This document shows, piece after piece, positions 8,730-18,154 of a stretch of DNA of 45,747 nucleotides. The first letter of the stretch is position 1. Each line of letters opens with the position of its first letter. The notes beneath the pieces are model-generated. The model saw only the letters and a list, made by a program, of their open reading frames with translations, was not told the origin of the DNA and made no database searches. Position numbers and translations under genes: made by a program. The DNA comes from Actinomycetes bacterium (GTDB taxonomy: Bacteria > Actinomycetota > Actinomycetes > Propionibacteriales > Propionibacteriaceae): the NCBI GenBank assembly GCA_023442485.1, contig JAEZZG010000040.1, positions 1 to 45,747 on the forward strand, read 5' to 3'.

Positions 8730-10643
8730 TCAGACCATCTGGCCGAGGATTAGCACAGCACCAACCACCGCGGCACCGAGGACCGTCAAGAATGCGTAGG
8801 AACGAACATAACCGTTTTGGATGGTGGCTAGGGCAGATGATGTGCCCTTGACCATCTTGGCGCTACCCATGACAGCGTCATCAACCACGGAATCAGTGAA
8901 ACGGACAACCTGGACGAGCCCGTCCCCTGCCGGAGTTACCACCGAATCGATCACGGTGTCCTGGAACAGATCGTTGCGTCCAGCCAAGATCAGCGGGTTC
9001 GAGGTTGCGGGAGCGACCTCGGCGATGTCGCGGCGGAACATCAAGTAGCCAGCGACCACCCCGACGGCGATCACAGCGAGAGTGATCAGGCCAACCGTGG
9101 AGAAGTGCAGTAATGACGCGTGGTGCGGTTCAGCACCAATCGCTGGAGCCAGCCAGTCTTGAATCCAGACCACCATCACGGCGCCTAACCCCAAGGATGC
9201 AACCGCGAGCACGACCAGAGGGATAGTCATCACTGATGGTGACTCATGCGGGTGGTATTCCTGCTTCCAACGACGCTGCCCGATGAAGGTCATCATCATC
9301 AGGCGGGTCATATAGAAGGCGGTCATGGCTGCGCCAATCACCGCGACGATCCCGTACCAGATCGACTTCTCGAAGGCGGCCTCGATGATGGAGTCCTTCG
9401 AGTAGAAACCGGAGGTGAACGGGAAGCCGATGATGGCGATGTAGCCGCAGAAGAAGGTCCAGAAGGTGACCGGCATCATCTTCGAGAGTCCACCGAAACG
9501 ACGCATGTCGGTGTCGCCGTTCATGGCGTGCATGACCGAGCCGGAGCCGAGGAACATATTGGCTTTGAAAGCGCCGTGGGTAATCAGGTGGAAGATCGCT
9601 GCCACCACGCCGATCGGGCCGAGACCTGCAGCCAACATCATGTAGCCGATTTGGCTCATGGTTGAACCGGCCAGCACCTTCTTGATGTCGTCCTTGGCGC
9701 ATCCGATCCAGGCACCGAAGATCAAGGTGATCGCGCCAATGATGGCCACCACGGTCGCTGCGGTTGCCGATTGCGCGTAGATCGGTTGGCTACGGACCAT
9801 CAGGTAGACACCTGCGGTGACCATGGTGGCGGCGTGGATCAGGGCCGAGACCGGAGTTGGGCCTTCCATCGCGTCGAGGAGCCACGCTTGAAGCGGGAAC
9901 TGGGCAGATTTACCGCAGGCTGCCAGCAGTAGCATCAACCCGAGCAGGGTGGCCCAGGTGTGCGACAGGTTGGTGGCGGAGTTGGCAACATCGACGAAGC
10001 GTGCCGAACCGAAGTGAGCGAGCATGGTGAAGATTCCCATGGTCAAGCCCAGGTCACCGATCCGGTTCATCACGAAGGCCTTCTTTGCTGCCTTGGCTGC
10101 CGATGGTTTGTGCAGCCAGAAACCGATCAACAGGTAGGAGGCGAGACCGACGCCTTCCCAGCCGACGAAGAGGATCAGGTAGGAATCGGCCAGGACGAGG
10201 GTGAGCATGGCAGCGATGAACAAGTTCAGGTAGGCGAAGAACTTGCGGCGGTTGTCGTCCTCAGCCATGTAACCGATCGAGTAGATGTGGATCAGCGAAC
10301 CAACACCGGTGATCAGCAGCACGAACAGGATCGACAACGGATCGACCAATAGCCCCACACTCAGCGTCCAAGAACCTGAGGTTAGTAGGTCGTAGAGGGG
10401 CACTGAGATCGCCCTGGCGGACGGATCAGCGGAAAGCAGTTGGGTGAAGAGAATCACACCGAGGACGCAGGAGGCGATCGGCGCCAAGGTCGCCAACCAG
10501 TGGCCCCACGAATTCGTGGCTTTACCACCGAGTAGCAGGATCGCTGCCCCCGCCAGCGGGATCGCGATCAGTAACCATGCCAGAGAGGCTAGGCCAGTTG
10601 CGGCAACTGGGGTTAGGGCAAATGCAGTCAAAGCAGTCATCAT
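8730..10643 (-). CDS. nuoL: NADH-quinone oxidoreductase subunit L
   Basis: Distal antiporter-like subunit of complex I, of about 637 residues, with the lateral helix expected at the C-terminal end. GWEGVGLASYLLIGFW carries the TM5 glutamate, GKSAQFPLQAWLLDAMEG the TM7 lysine, and DIKKVLAGSTMSQIGYM the TM8 lysine. ATG 10643 (or 10640) follows TGAGGTGA and is preferred over GTG 10649. It sits between nuoK (a few nt upstream) and nuoM. Confidence 0.98.
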   Translation of the reverse strand: MMTALTAFALTPVAATGLASLAWLLIAIPLAGAAILLLGGKATNSWGHWLATLAPIASCVLGVILFTQLLSADPSARAISVPLYDLLTSGSWTLSVGLLVDPLSILFVLLITGVGSLIHIYSIGYMAEDDNRRKFFAYLNLFIAAMLTLVLADSYLILFVGWEGVGLASYLLIGFWLHKPSAAKAAKKAFVMNRIGDLGLTMGIFTMLAHFGSARFVDVANSATNLSHTWATLLGLMLLLAACGKSAQFPLQAWLLDAMEGPTPVSALIHAATMVTAGVYLMVRSQPIYAQSATAATVVAIIGAITLIFGAWIGCAKDDIKKVLAGSTMSQIGYMMLAAGLGPIGVVAAIFHLITHGAFKANMFLGSGSVMHAMNGDTDMRRFGGLSKMMPVTFWTFFCGYIAIIGFPFTSGFYSKDSIIEAAFEKSIWYGIVAVIGAAMTAFYMTRLMMMTFIGQRRWKQEYHPHESPSVMTIPLVVLAVASLGLGAVMVVWIQDWLAPAIGAEPHHASLLHFSTVGLITLAVIAVGVVAGYLMFRRDIAEVAPATSNPLILAGRNDLFQDTVIDSVVTPAGDGLVQVVRFTDSVVDDAVMGSAKMVKGTSSALATIQNGYVRSYAFLTVLGAAVVGAVLILGQMV

Positions 10644-10650
10644 CGTCACC

Positions 10651-10956
10651 TCAGTTCCTCAACTTATTCATCTGGTCAACCGAGACTGTCCCGCGCGAAC
10701 GGTAGATCGTCACGATCAAGGCCAGGCCAACCACCACTTCGGCGGCGGCAACGACCATCACGAAGAAGGCACCGACCTGGCCGTGGAGATTGCCCCACAC
10801 CTTAGAGAATGCGATCAGGGCCAAGTTGGCTGAGTTCAGCATCACTTCGACTGACATAAACATCACCAGTGTGTTGCGACGTAGTAGCACGCCCAGCAGC
10901 CCGATCGAGAACAGGATGGCGCTGAGGATCAGCACATATGAATAATCGATGCTCAT
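10651..10956 (-). CDS. nuoK: NADH-quinone oxidoreductase subunit K
   Basis: Small three-helix membrane subunit of complex I. At 101 residues it has the usual length. It contains FMSVEVMLNSANLALIAF with the conserved TM2 glutamate and VAAAEVVVGLALIVTIYR with the TM3 glutamate, both part of the central proton path. The start shares one base with the nuoJ stop (TGATG). Confidence 0.98.
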   Translation of the reverse strand: MSIDYSYVLILSAILFSIGLLGVLLRRNTLVMFMSVEVMLNSANLALIAFSKVWGNLHGQVGAFFVMVVAAAEVVVGLALIVTIYRSRGTVSVDQMNKLRN

Positions 10957-11774
10957 CAGGCGTCCTTCCCTGAGATTTCGTCGTCGACAGCCGTAATCAC
11001 ACCGAAAGCTTCTGCTGTGGGGGCAGTGAGTTGGTCGACAGAGACGACGGCTCCGCGTGCCAGCAAGATCTCCGACTTGGAATCTTCGGATTCGGACCCG
11101 TCAGGCAAGAGCGCCGGTAGCTCGATCGAGTTGGATCGGGCGTAGACGCCAGAGCCGGGACGCGGGGCAATCGGAGACCGGTGGGTGGCGTAGGCCTGCA
11201 TCCGGTCAGCGAGCTGGGTGCGCTGGGTCGGGCGACGACGCAGGTGGGCGCCGTGGGCGAACACCATCGCGGCGATAGCCCCCGTGATCAGCAAGGCCGC
11301 GGTGATCTCGAAGATGTAGACGTAACGCGAGAAAATCAGTGCCGCCAAGCTGTGAACGTTGGACCCGAATTCGTTGTTGGCGGTGGTCAAGCCGTCCGGG
11401 TTTGAACCCGTAATGCTGTGTCCGACGACCGAGGCGATCAAGGCCAAGAAGGCCACCACGATAACAGCGGAGAGGATTCGGTGTCCCTTGACCATCTCCA
11501 CCATTGAATCCTTGGTATCGACGCCGAGGATCATCATGACGAACAGGAATAGCATCATCACCGCGCCGGTGTAGACGATGATCTGGCTGACGAACAAGAA
11601 GGTGGCGTCCAGGCCGGCGTAGAGAACGGCCAGGGAAATCATTAGACCAGCCAGGCAGATTGCAGAATGTACTGGCTTATGGCTGAACACTACGCCCAGT
11701 GCCATCAGTACTGCGATCGGAGCCGCGATCCAGAAGGTTACTGCCGAGACGGCAGCCAAAGGTGTCAATATCAC
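10956..11774 (-). CDS. nuoJ: NADH-quinone oxidoreductase subunit J, with long tail
   Basis: Membrane subunit of complex I with five hydrophobic helices in about the first 175 residues, including the conserved region around QIIVYTGAVMMLFLFVMMI, the pi-bulge helix next to the quinone chamber. After the last helix, residues from about 176 to 272 form a polar, Arg-, Ser- and Glu-containing tail absent from the shorter enterobacterial protein; actinobacterial NuoJ is often extended like this. It starts with GTG overlapping the nuoI stop by 4 nt and ends on the nuoK start. Confidence 0.96.
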   Translation of the reverse strand: MILTPLAAVSAVTFWIAAPIAVLMALGVVFSHKPVHSAICLAGLMISLAVLYAGLDATFLFVSQIIVYTGAVMMLFLFVMMILGVDTKDSMVEMVKGHRILSAVIVVAFLALIASVVGHSITGSNPDGLTTANNEFGSNVHSLAALIFSRYVYIFEITAALLITGAIAAMVFAHGAHLRRRPTQRTQLADRMQAYATHRSPIAPRPGSGVYARSNSIELPALLPDGSESEDSKSEILLARGAVVSVDQLTAPTAEAFGVITAVDDEISGKDA

Positions 11775-12328
11775 TGGGTGCCTCCCGAGGTGGAAAAGCC
11801 ACTGCGTGAATCAGGTTCGCCGGTTGATGGGAGCCCGAGGAAATAATCGGTCTCGTTGTCACCGAGACGACGCGGATGCGGGGGTTGTTCCATCCCCGAT
11901 AGCAGCGGCGCTAGCAGATCCGTCTTTTCGTAGATCAGCGATGCCCGCGTGTGGTTAGACAGTTTGAAGTCTGAGGTCATGGTCAACGCCCGGGTTGGGC
12001 AGGCCTCGATGCACATGCCGCAGAAAATACAGCGCAGGTAGTTGATCTGGTATACCCGACCGAAGCGTTCACCTGGTGAGTAGCGTTCTTCGTCGGTGTT
12101 GTCGGCAGCCTCGACGTAGATCGCGTCCGCAGGGCAGGCCCAGGCGCACAGCTCACAGCCGACGCACTTTTCCAGACCGTCGGGCCAACGGTTGAGTTGG
12201 TGGCGGCCATGGAAGCGAGGAGCCATCACCTTTTCTTTACCCTTTTGTGGATAACCTTGGGTGAAGGTCTTGCGGAACATGGTTTTGAAGGAGATGCCAA
12301 AACCCTTCCAGTCCTGGAAGAAACCCAT
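11771..12328 (-). CDS. nuoI: NADH-quinone oxidoreductase subunit I (2x[4Fe-4S])
   Basis: Ferredoxin-like subunit of the complex I connecting arm carrying clusters N6a and N6b. CVGCELCAWACPADAIYV and CIFCGMCIEACPTRALT are two classic CxxCxxCxxxCP motifs. The N-terminal amphipathic stretch and about 185 residues fit the family. The C-terminal tail is Pro- and Ser-rich. The start overlaps the nuoH stop (TGATG). Confidence 0.97.
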   Translation of the reverse strand: MGFFQDWKGFGISFKTMFRKTFTQGYPQKGKEKVMAPRFHGRHQLNRWPDGLEKCVGCELCAWACPADAIYVEAADNTDEERYSPGERFGRVYQINYLRCIFCGMCIEACPTRALTMTSDFKLSNHTRASLIYEKTDLLAPLLSGMEQPPHPRRLGDNETDYFLGLPSTGEPDSRSGFSTSGGTQ

Positions 12329-13671
12329 CAGATATCGCCGCCTTTCGTGATTGCGGGATCCGTTGTGGAACTAGTCGAAGTCGCCGAACCTGGCACCACC
12401 CCGGCTAGTTCAGGAAGGACCTGACCGGGCATGGGCGGTACCGGATAACCCCCGGCGAATGCGTCGAAGGCTTTCTCAACTTCAGGCTCAGGCTCTTCGT
12501 TATTCGGATCACCCGAGAACAGGACAACGGCGATCAATACCGCTGCGATTGCGATCATCACGACGGTGAAGATCGGCCCCTGGAATACCCCGGTGGACAC
12601 GCCAGCCTTCATCAACGCCACGACCATCAGCCACAGCAAAGACATCGGGATCAGCCACTTCCAGCCCAAGTTCATGAACTGGTCGTAACGGAAACGAGGC
12701 AAGGCAGCGCGGACCCAGACGAAGAAGAAGATCACTAACTGGCACTTCAGCAGGAACCAGAACGGCCCCCACCAGCCCGAATCCATAGCCGGGACCAACA
12801 CGTTGATTGGCCAGAATGCGTTGTAACCGCCCATGAACAAGGTCACGCATACGGCAGACAAGGTCTGCATGTTGATGTACTCGGCCAGGTAGTACATGCC
12901 GTAGCGGAAACCGGTGTATTCGGTGGAGTAGCCAGACACCAGTTCGGATTCACATTCAGGAAGGTCGAATGGGAGCCGGTTGGATTCACCGAACATAGCG
13001 ATCACATAGATCAAGAAGGAAGGGATCAACAGAAGCTGGTACCAACCGGGCAGGCCGAAGTCGTAGCCGAAGAAGGACAGGTGGACGGCTTGGGAGGCCA
13101 CGATGTCTTGGGTCGACATGGAGTTGGAGAACAAGAACACCGCGACAATCGACAGACCCATGGCGATCTCGTAGGAGATCATCTGGGCGGCAGAGCGCAG
13201 GCCACCGAGCAGGGAGTAGGAACCGGACGACGACCAGCCAGCCAAGACGATGCCGTAGATGCCGATGGAGGCGATCGCCAGAATGAACAGCACCGAGACC
13301 GACAGATCGGTGATCTGCAGACGAGTGATGTGCCCGAAGATCGAGACCTGGCCGCCGAGCGGCATCACCGTCCAGCCAGCAAAACAACATACGCCACACA
13401 GGATTGGGGCGAGGTTGAAGATGACTCGGTCCGTCTTCTTCGGGATGAACTGCTCCTTGAAGATCAGTTTCAACCCGTCACCCATGGCCTGCGGGAGACC
13501 AAGTGGGCCATTCATGATCGGTCCGCGACGGTTCTGCATCCGGCCCAAGACTCGCCGCTCGAACCAGACATTGAACACACACCACAACAACAGCAGCGAA
13601 AAGATCAGGATCACTTTGATGAGGGTGAGCCACCACGGATCACTGAAGTGGTATTCGGTAATCGGGATCAT
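12328..13671 (-). CDS. nuoH: NADH-quinone oxidoreductase subunit H
   Basis: Membrane subunit that forms much of the quinone-binding chamber of complex I. It has about eight or nine helices, the conserved VWFERRVLGRMQNRRGP segment after TM1, and the acidic loop LPFDLPECESELVSGYSTEY in the quinone region. The 447 residues include an acidic C-terminal tail of about 50 residues ending near residue 447, longer than in E. coli. The ATG overlaps the nuoG stop by 4 nt. Confidence 0.97.
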   Translation of the reverse strand: MIPITEYHFSDPWWLTLIKVILIFSLLLLWCVFNVWFERRVLGRMQNRRGPIMNGPLGLPQAMGDGLKLIFKEQFIPKKTDRVIFNLAPILCGVCCFAGWTVMPLGGQVSIFGHITRLQITDLSVSVLFILAIASIGIYGIVLAGWSSSGSYSLLGGLRSAAQMISYEIAMGLSIVAVFLFSNSMSTQDIVASQAVHLSFFGYDFGLPGWYQLLLIPSFLIYVIAMFGESNRLPFDLPECESELVSGYSTEYTGFRYGMYYLAEYINMQTLSAVCVTLFMGGYNAFWPINVLVPAMDSGWWGPFWFLLKCQLVIFFFVWVRAALPRFRYDQFMNLGWKWLIPMSLLWLMVVALMKAGVSTGVFQGPIFTVVMIAIAAVLIAVVLFSGDPNNEEPEPEVEKAFDAFAGGYPVPPMPGQVLPELAGVVPGSATSTSSTTDPAITKGGDI

Positions 13672-16082
13672 GCCGCACCTCCGTCGGAGTCAGATTCAGT
13701 GCTAAGGGTGACCATCCTGGGTTGCACCCCACCTTCCCAGTCGGGGATCCACACCACGCCATCAATCAGATCGGGCTCGACGCGGATCGGCAGAGTCGCC
13801 TGATAGGTGCCGTCACTGACGCGCACCGGCTCATGGTCCGTGACGCCGAGCTTCTCAGCGGTTTCTGGATTCACCGCTGCCACGCGTGGCCGGGCGGTGG
13901 CCTTCATCGAGGAAGCACCGTCGTTGCACCGGGAGTCACCGAGTAAGGTCCTCCAGGTGGACAACACCAACCCGGATAGATCACCGGCCAACGGGGTATG
14001 GTTTGCGCCAGCGTCCATCGACGCAGGTGCCTCGAGAGCACGACGTTCACCGCTCCACCCCGCGATCTCAGCGAAGGCTGCTCGAGACTGGGCGATGGAG
14101 CGCATACCTAAGTCGCTTCCCAATGCGTCCGACAGTGCCGCCAGCACCCGCACGTCGTTCATGGCGGTGGAGACCTCGCGGTTGATCAGGTTCACTTCGC
14201 GCGGACGGTGCTCCCAGTTATAGAAGGTGCCGGCCTGTTCGGTGAGCATCGCGACGGGGAAGACGACGTCTGCTAGTTCCGTCACGGCGGAGGCGCGTTG
14301 CTCGATCGACACAACGAAGGTGTTGCGCAAGGCTTGGGCGGCGTCGGGGCGATCCAGGTCGGGCAAGTCAACACCGGCGATCACCATCGCAGCCAAGTCG
14401 CCGCGACAGGCTGCCTCTATCTGGGCGTTGACGTCTAGGCCAGCCTCGGTTGGCAGGTGATCGATTGCCCAGGCGGCCTGGAGGTCAACGCGGGCAACAG
14501 CGTCGCCAACCTGACGGCCACCAGGGAGCAGGGTCGGCAGGCATCCGGCTTCGATGGCGCCGATCTCACCTGAGCGGCGCGGAATCCACGCCAGGCCCGC
14601 GCCGGTCTGATCAGCCAGGGCGGCCACCGTAGCTAGGGTTCCGGCGGAATAGGCGGCTCTCTCCCCCACCAGGATCACGGTGTCAGCGTCCGGAGCCCAC
14701 TCGGCAGGCAGGTTACGCAAAGTCTCGGCTTCGCGCCCGGGAACCGCCCCGATCAAAGTGGCGTTCATCTTGCGGGAGCCTTCGGAGAGTCTGGCACCGA
14801 CCAAACCGACCTTCAAGCCACGCTTACGCCAGGCCTTGCGCAGCCGCAAGAACACCATCGGACATTCGTCTTCAACGTCTAGCGAGACGATCAGGACTTT
14901 CTTGGCAGATTCGATCTGGGCGTAAGTGACGGACTCGTCCAGGTTCTTTCCAGCGACCCGCTCCGCGAGGAAGGATTCTTCCTCAGCCGAGATCGGGCGA
15001 GAGCGGAAATCGATGTTGTTGGTGCCCAAGACGGCCCGGGCGAACTTCGAGTAAGCCATACAGGCTTCGACGGTGAGCCGGCCACCGGTGAGCACGCCGA
15101 CGGAAGACCCGGCCTTCGCCAATCCGGCCGTGGCGTAGTCGATGGCTTCTGACCAGGACGCGGCGCGCAGTACACCGTCTTGACGGATCAGCGGATAGGT
15201 CAAGCGATCGGATGCTTCCTGGTAGCGGAAACCGAACCGTCCCCGATCACAGTTCCATTCTTCGTTGACCTCGGGGCAGTTCCCCGCGAGACGACGACGC
15301 ACACTTCCGTGACGGTGATCGACGCGCAGTTCACATCCGGCGGCGCAGTTCTCACAGGTGACCGTGGTAGAAACCAGGTCGAAGGGGCGCGCCTGGAAGC
15401 GGTAGTCGGCGGAGGTCAATGCCCCGACCGGGCAGATCTGGACGACATTACCGGAGAAGTAGGAATCGTAGGGTTGGGTATCGTAGATGCCGATCTGGCT
15501 ACGGGCGCCGCGTTCTAGTAAGTGAATGTAGGCGTCACCGGAGATCTGTTCAGAGAAGCGGGTGCAGCGCTGGCACAGAACACAGCGTTCCCGGTCGAGC
15601 AGAATCTGTGCCGACAGGTTGATCGGCTTCGGGTAGGTGCGCTTGACTCCGTCGAAGCGAGACTCGATCCGGTCAGAGTGGCTGTGTGCCTGGTTCTGGA
15701 GCGGACATTCGCCGCCCTTGTCGCAGATCGGGCAGTCCAGCGGGTGATTGACCAGAAGGAACTCCAACATGCCGGACTGGTGTTTGTGCACCGTCTCGGA
15801 AGATTCTGCCGTCTCGACCTTCATCCCGGGCATCACGACCTGGGCGCAGGCTGGAGACGGTTTCATCGGTCGGCCATTGCCTGCGTCGGGAATGTCGACC
15901 AGACACACGCGGCAACAACCGGCTGGGTCAAGGAGCGGGTGATCGCAGAATCGAGGAATCTCGATGCCGATTTGCTCAGCGGCGCGGATGATCAGGGTGC
16001 CTTTGGGGACCTGGATCTCAGTGCCGTCAATGGTGGCGGTGATTAATTCCTGAGCCACGGCAGGCTTAGTATCAACACTCAT
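13668..16082 (-). CDS. nuoG: NADH-quinone oxidoreductase subunit G
   Basis: Largest iron-sulfur subunit of the peripheral arm, about 804 residues. The N-terminal [2Fe-2S] domain has CCRVC and neighbouring cysteines (N1b). HPLDCPICDKGGECPLQ holds the His-Cys N5 cluster, and CVLCQRCTRF with CPVGAL the N4 cluster. A further CENCAAGC with two later cysteines indicates the extra N7 cluster found in many bacteria. The rest is a molybdopterin-oxidoreductase-like domain without an expected cofactor. ATG 16082 overlaps the nuoF TGA and has GGAG 7 nt upstream; GTG 16085 is the alternative. Confidence 0.97.
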   Translation of the reverse strand: MSVDTKPAVAQELITATIDGTEIQVPKGTLIIRAAEQIGIEIPRFCDHPLLDPAGCCRVCLVDIPDAGNGRPMKPSPACAQVVMPGMKVETAESSETVHKHQSGMLEFLLVNHPLDCPICDKGGECPLQNQAHSHSDRIESRFDGVKRTYPKPINLSAQILLDRERCVLCQRCTRFSEQISGDAYIHLLERGARSQIGIYDTQPYDSYFSGNVVQICPVGALTSADYRFQARPFDLVSTTVTCENCAAGCELRVDHRHGSVRRRLAGNCPEVNEEWNCDRGRFGFRYQEASDRLTYPLIRQDGVLRAASWSEAIDYATAGLAKAGSSVGVLTGGRLTVEACMAYSKFARAVLGTNNIDFRSRPISAEEESFLAERVAGKNLDESVTYAQIESAKKVLIVSLDVEDECPMVFLRLRKAWRKRGLKVGLVGARLSEGSRKMNATLIGAVPGREAETLRNLPAEWAPDADTVILVGERAAYSAGTLATVAALADQTGAGLAWIPRRSGEIGAIEAGCLPTLLPGGRQVGDAVARVDLQAAWAIDHLPTEAGLDVNAQIEAACRGDLAAMVIAGVDLPDLDRPDAAQALRNTFVVSIEQRASAVTELADVVFPVAMLTEQAGTFYNWEHRPREVNLINREVSTAMNDVRVLAALSDALGSDLGMRSIAQSRAAFAEIAGWSGERRALEAPASMDAGANHTPLAGDLSGLVLSTWRTLLGDSRCNDGASSMKATARPRVAAVNPETAEKLGVTDHEPVRVSDGTYQATLPIRVEPDLIDGVVWIPDWEGGVQPRMVTLSTESDSDGGAA

Positions 16083-17407
16083 CACTGATCTCCTTTCGGC
16101 TCAACAGTGAACAAGGCACTCTTCTCGTAGGGGAACAACTCCCAGGCCGCAGTGGTGAAACCGGCTTCAAACTCGTCACGGAAGTGAGTCGTGGCTGAAC
16201 GGATCAAACCGACGAAACCGTCTGCCAGCGGGCAGAAAGACTTCATGGTGACGTTGTCGAGCAGATCGAGCATCTTCTCGATGTCGCCCTCGCGGGCCTG
16301 GCCGGCTTCAAACTTCCGCAACATCTGTACCAGCCACCAGGACCCTTCCCGGCACGGGGTGCATTTGCCACAGGATTCGTGCTTGTAGAACTCCATCCAC
16401 CGCAGTGTCGCTCTGACGACGGAAGTGGTCTCATCGAAAACCTGCACCGCCTTGGTTCCCAGGCCAGAACCGACCTTGCGTAACTCGTCAAAGTCCATCG
16501 GAACATCGATGTGCTCGGGCGAAAGCACACCCATCGAAGAACCACCGGCAGTAAAGAATTTCAGTTGATGTCCGTCCCTCATTCCGCCGGAAAGCTCCAG
16601 CAGTTGACGCAAGGTCATCCCCAGTGGCCCTTCGTACTGTCCGGGGTATTTGACGTGGCCAGACACCGAGTACAAGGTGTACCCCTTCGACCCTTCGGTG
16701 CCCATCGAGTTGAACCACTTGGCACCGTTGGCGATGATCGACGGAATCGACGACACCGATTCAACATTGTTGATCACCGTTGGGCCACCGTAGAGACCGG
16801 CGACAGCGGGGAAGGGTGGTTTGAGACGGGGCTGCCCTCGGCGTCCTTCGAGAGAATCCAACAAGGCGGTTTCTTCACCACAGATGTAGGCCCCTGCCCC
16901 GGCGTGGACGATGATGTCCATGTCGAAGCCCGAGCCCAACACATTCTTGCCGAGGTAACCGGCGGCATAGGCTTCACGCACTGCCTGCTGGACGCGGCGA
17001 ATGACGTGAACTACCTCACCGCGAATGTAGATGACGGCAAGGTGAGCATTGACGGCATAGGAGGTGATGATCGAACCTTCGACCACAGCGTGGGGGTTAG
17101 CCATCAGCAGCGGCATGTCCTTACATGTGCCCGGTTCGGACTCGTCCCCATTGACCACGAGGTACTTCGGGTTGGGATTGTCCTGAGGGATGAAAGACCA
17201 CTTCATCCCGGTCGGGAATCCAGCGCCACCGCGCCCGCGCAGGTTCGAGGCCTTGACTTCGTCGATGATCTCCGACGGCTGCTTGGTCAGTGCCTTCCTC
17301 AGTGCCTGATAGCCACCGTGGGATTCATAGTTGGTAATCTTCCAAGATTGCGGTTCTCCCCAGTTGACGGAGAGAACCGGGGTCAAGGTGTCAACGCTGA
17401 AGGTCAT
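16082..17407 (-). CDS. nuoF: NADH-quinone oxidoreductase subunit F (NADH and FMN site)
   Basis: NADH dehydrogenase subunit of complex I, which oxidises NADH with FMN and cluster N3. GRGGAGFPTGMKWSF is the glycine-rich nucleotide site, ESEPGTCKDM and GAGAYICGEETALLDSLEG are FMN-site blocks, and ESCGKCTPCREG carries three of the four cysteines of the N3 [4Fe-4S] cluster, with the fourth near SFCPLADG. The 441 residues are typical. It starts directly after the nuoE stop. Confidence 0.98.
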   Translation of the reverse strand: MTFSVDTLTPVLSVNWGEPQSWKITNYESHGGYQALRKALTKQPSEIIDEVKASNLRGRGGAGFPTGMKWSFIPQDNPNPKYLVVNGDESEPGTCKDMPLLMANPHAVVEGSIITSYAVNAHLAVIYIRGEVVHVIRRVQQAVREAYAAGYLGKNVLGSGFDMDIIVHAGAGAYICGEETALLDSLEGRRGQPRLKPPFPAVAGLYGGPTVINNVESVSSIPSIIANGAKWFNSMGTEGSKGYTLYSVSGHVKYPGQYEGPLGMTLRQLLELSGGMRDGHQLKFFTAGGSSMGVLSPEHIDVPMDFDELRKVGSGLGTKAVQVFDETTSVVRATLRWMEFYKHESCGKCTPCREGSWWLVQMLRKFEAGQAREGDIEKMLDLLDNVTMKSFCPLADGFVGLIRSATTHFRDEFEAGFTTAAWELFPYEKSALFTVEPKGDQ

Positions 17408-18154
17408 TTATTCACCTGCCTGTTCCGGTTCTGGATCAGGAATCTCGTCCGGATTGGGGGCAGTCCAGCCCTTCTCACGGGCGATTTCGATACCACGCAG
17501 ACTCGGCACCCCGGCTGAGGGGCCTTCGTCGGCACGACCATCCGGGAATCCGGCGAGCACCCGCTCGGAGTCTTTCCAGCCAGTCAGGGTGGCTCCGCGA
17601 GTGGACTGGACTGTCTCTCCAGCGGCGAGTTTGTCGAGTAACTCGTCGGCCTTCTCCGGGGTCATATTGTCCATGAACTCCCAGTTGACCATCATGACCG
17701 GGGCGAAATCGCAGGCCGCGTTACATTCGACGCGTTCCAGGGAGAACATCCCGTCCTCGGTGGTTTCACCGTCGTGGATACCGAGCTTGTCGCAGACTCG
17801 CTCGTAGAGAATATCGCCGCCCATGATGGCGCAGGTCGCGGTAGTACACACCCCGACGTGGTGTTTGCCGGCGGGGCGACGATGGAACTGGGTGTAGAAA
17901 GTGGCCACCCCGTTGATCTGGGCTTCGGTCATCCCCAACAGTGAGGACGCAATCTTGACTCCCGCGTCAGACACTCGTCCGTCAACAGACTGAATGTAGT
18001 GCAGCATCGGGATCAATGCGGATTGCGGGAATGGGTAACGATCCGCAATCGACTTCATCCGCTCAATATCTTCTGGGCCAATCTGGGTGGATTGGTCGTT
18101 TGGGTCGAGACGAGTGTCGTCATCGAAATGACTGGTGAACTCGTGTCCACTCAT
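17408..18154 (-). CDS. nuoE: NADH-quinone oxidoreductase subunit E, with C-terminal tail
   Basis: Thioredoxin-like [2Fe-2S] subunit (cluster N1a) that works with NuoF. Ligands are in VGVCTTATCAIMGG (CxxxxC) and ECNAACDFAP (CxxxC). The 248 residues include about 60 residues beyond the core, ending in an acidic PDPEPEQ stretch, an extension usual in actinobacteria. Its start overlaps the nuoD stop by 4 nt. Confidence 0.96.
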   Translation of the reverse strand: MSGHEFTSHFDDDTRLDPNDQSTQIGPEDIERMKSIADRYPFPQSALIPMLHYIQSVDGRVSDAGVKIASSLLGMTEAQINGVATFYTQFHRRPAGKHHVGVCTTATCAIMGGDILYERVCDKLGIHDGETTEDGMFSLERVECNAACDFAPVMMVNWEFMDNMTPEKADELLDKLAAGETVQSTRGATLTGWKDSERVLAGFPDGRADEGPSAGVPSLRGIEIAREKGWTAPNPDEIPDPEPEQAGE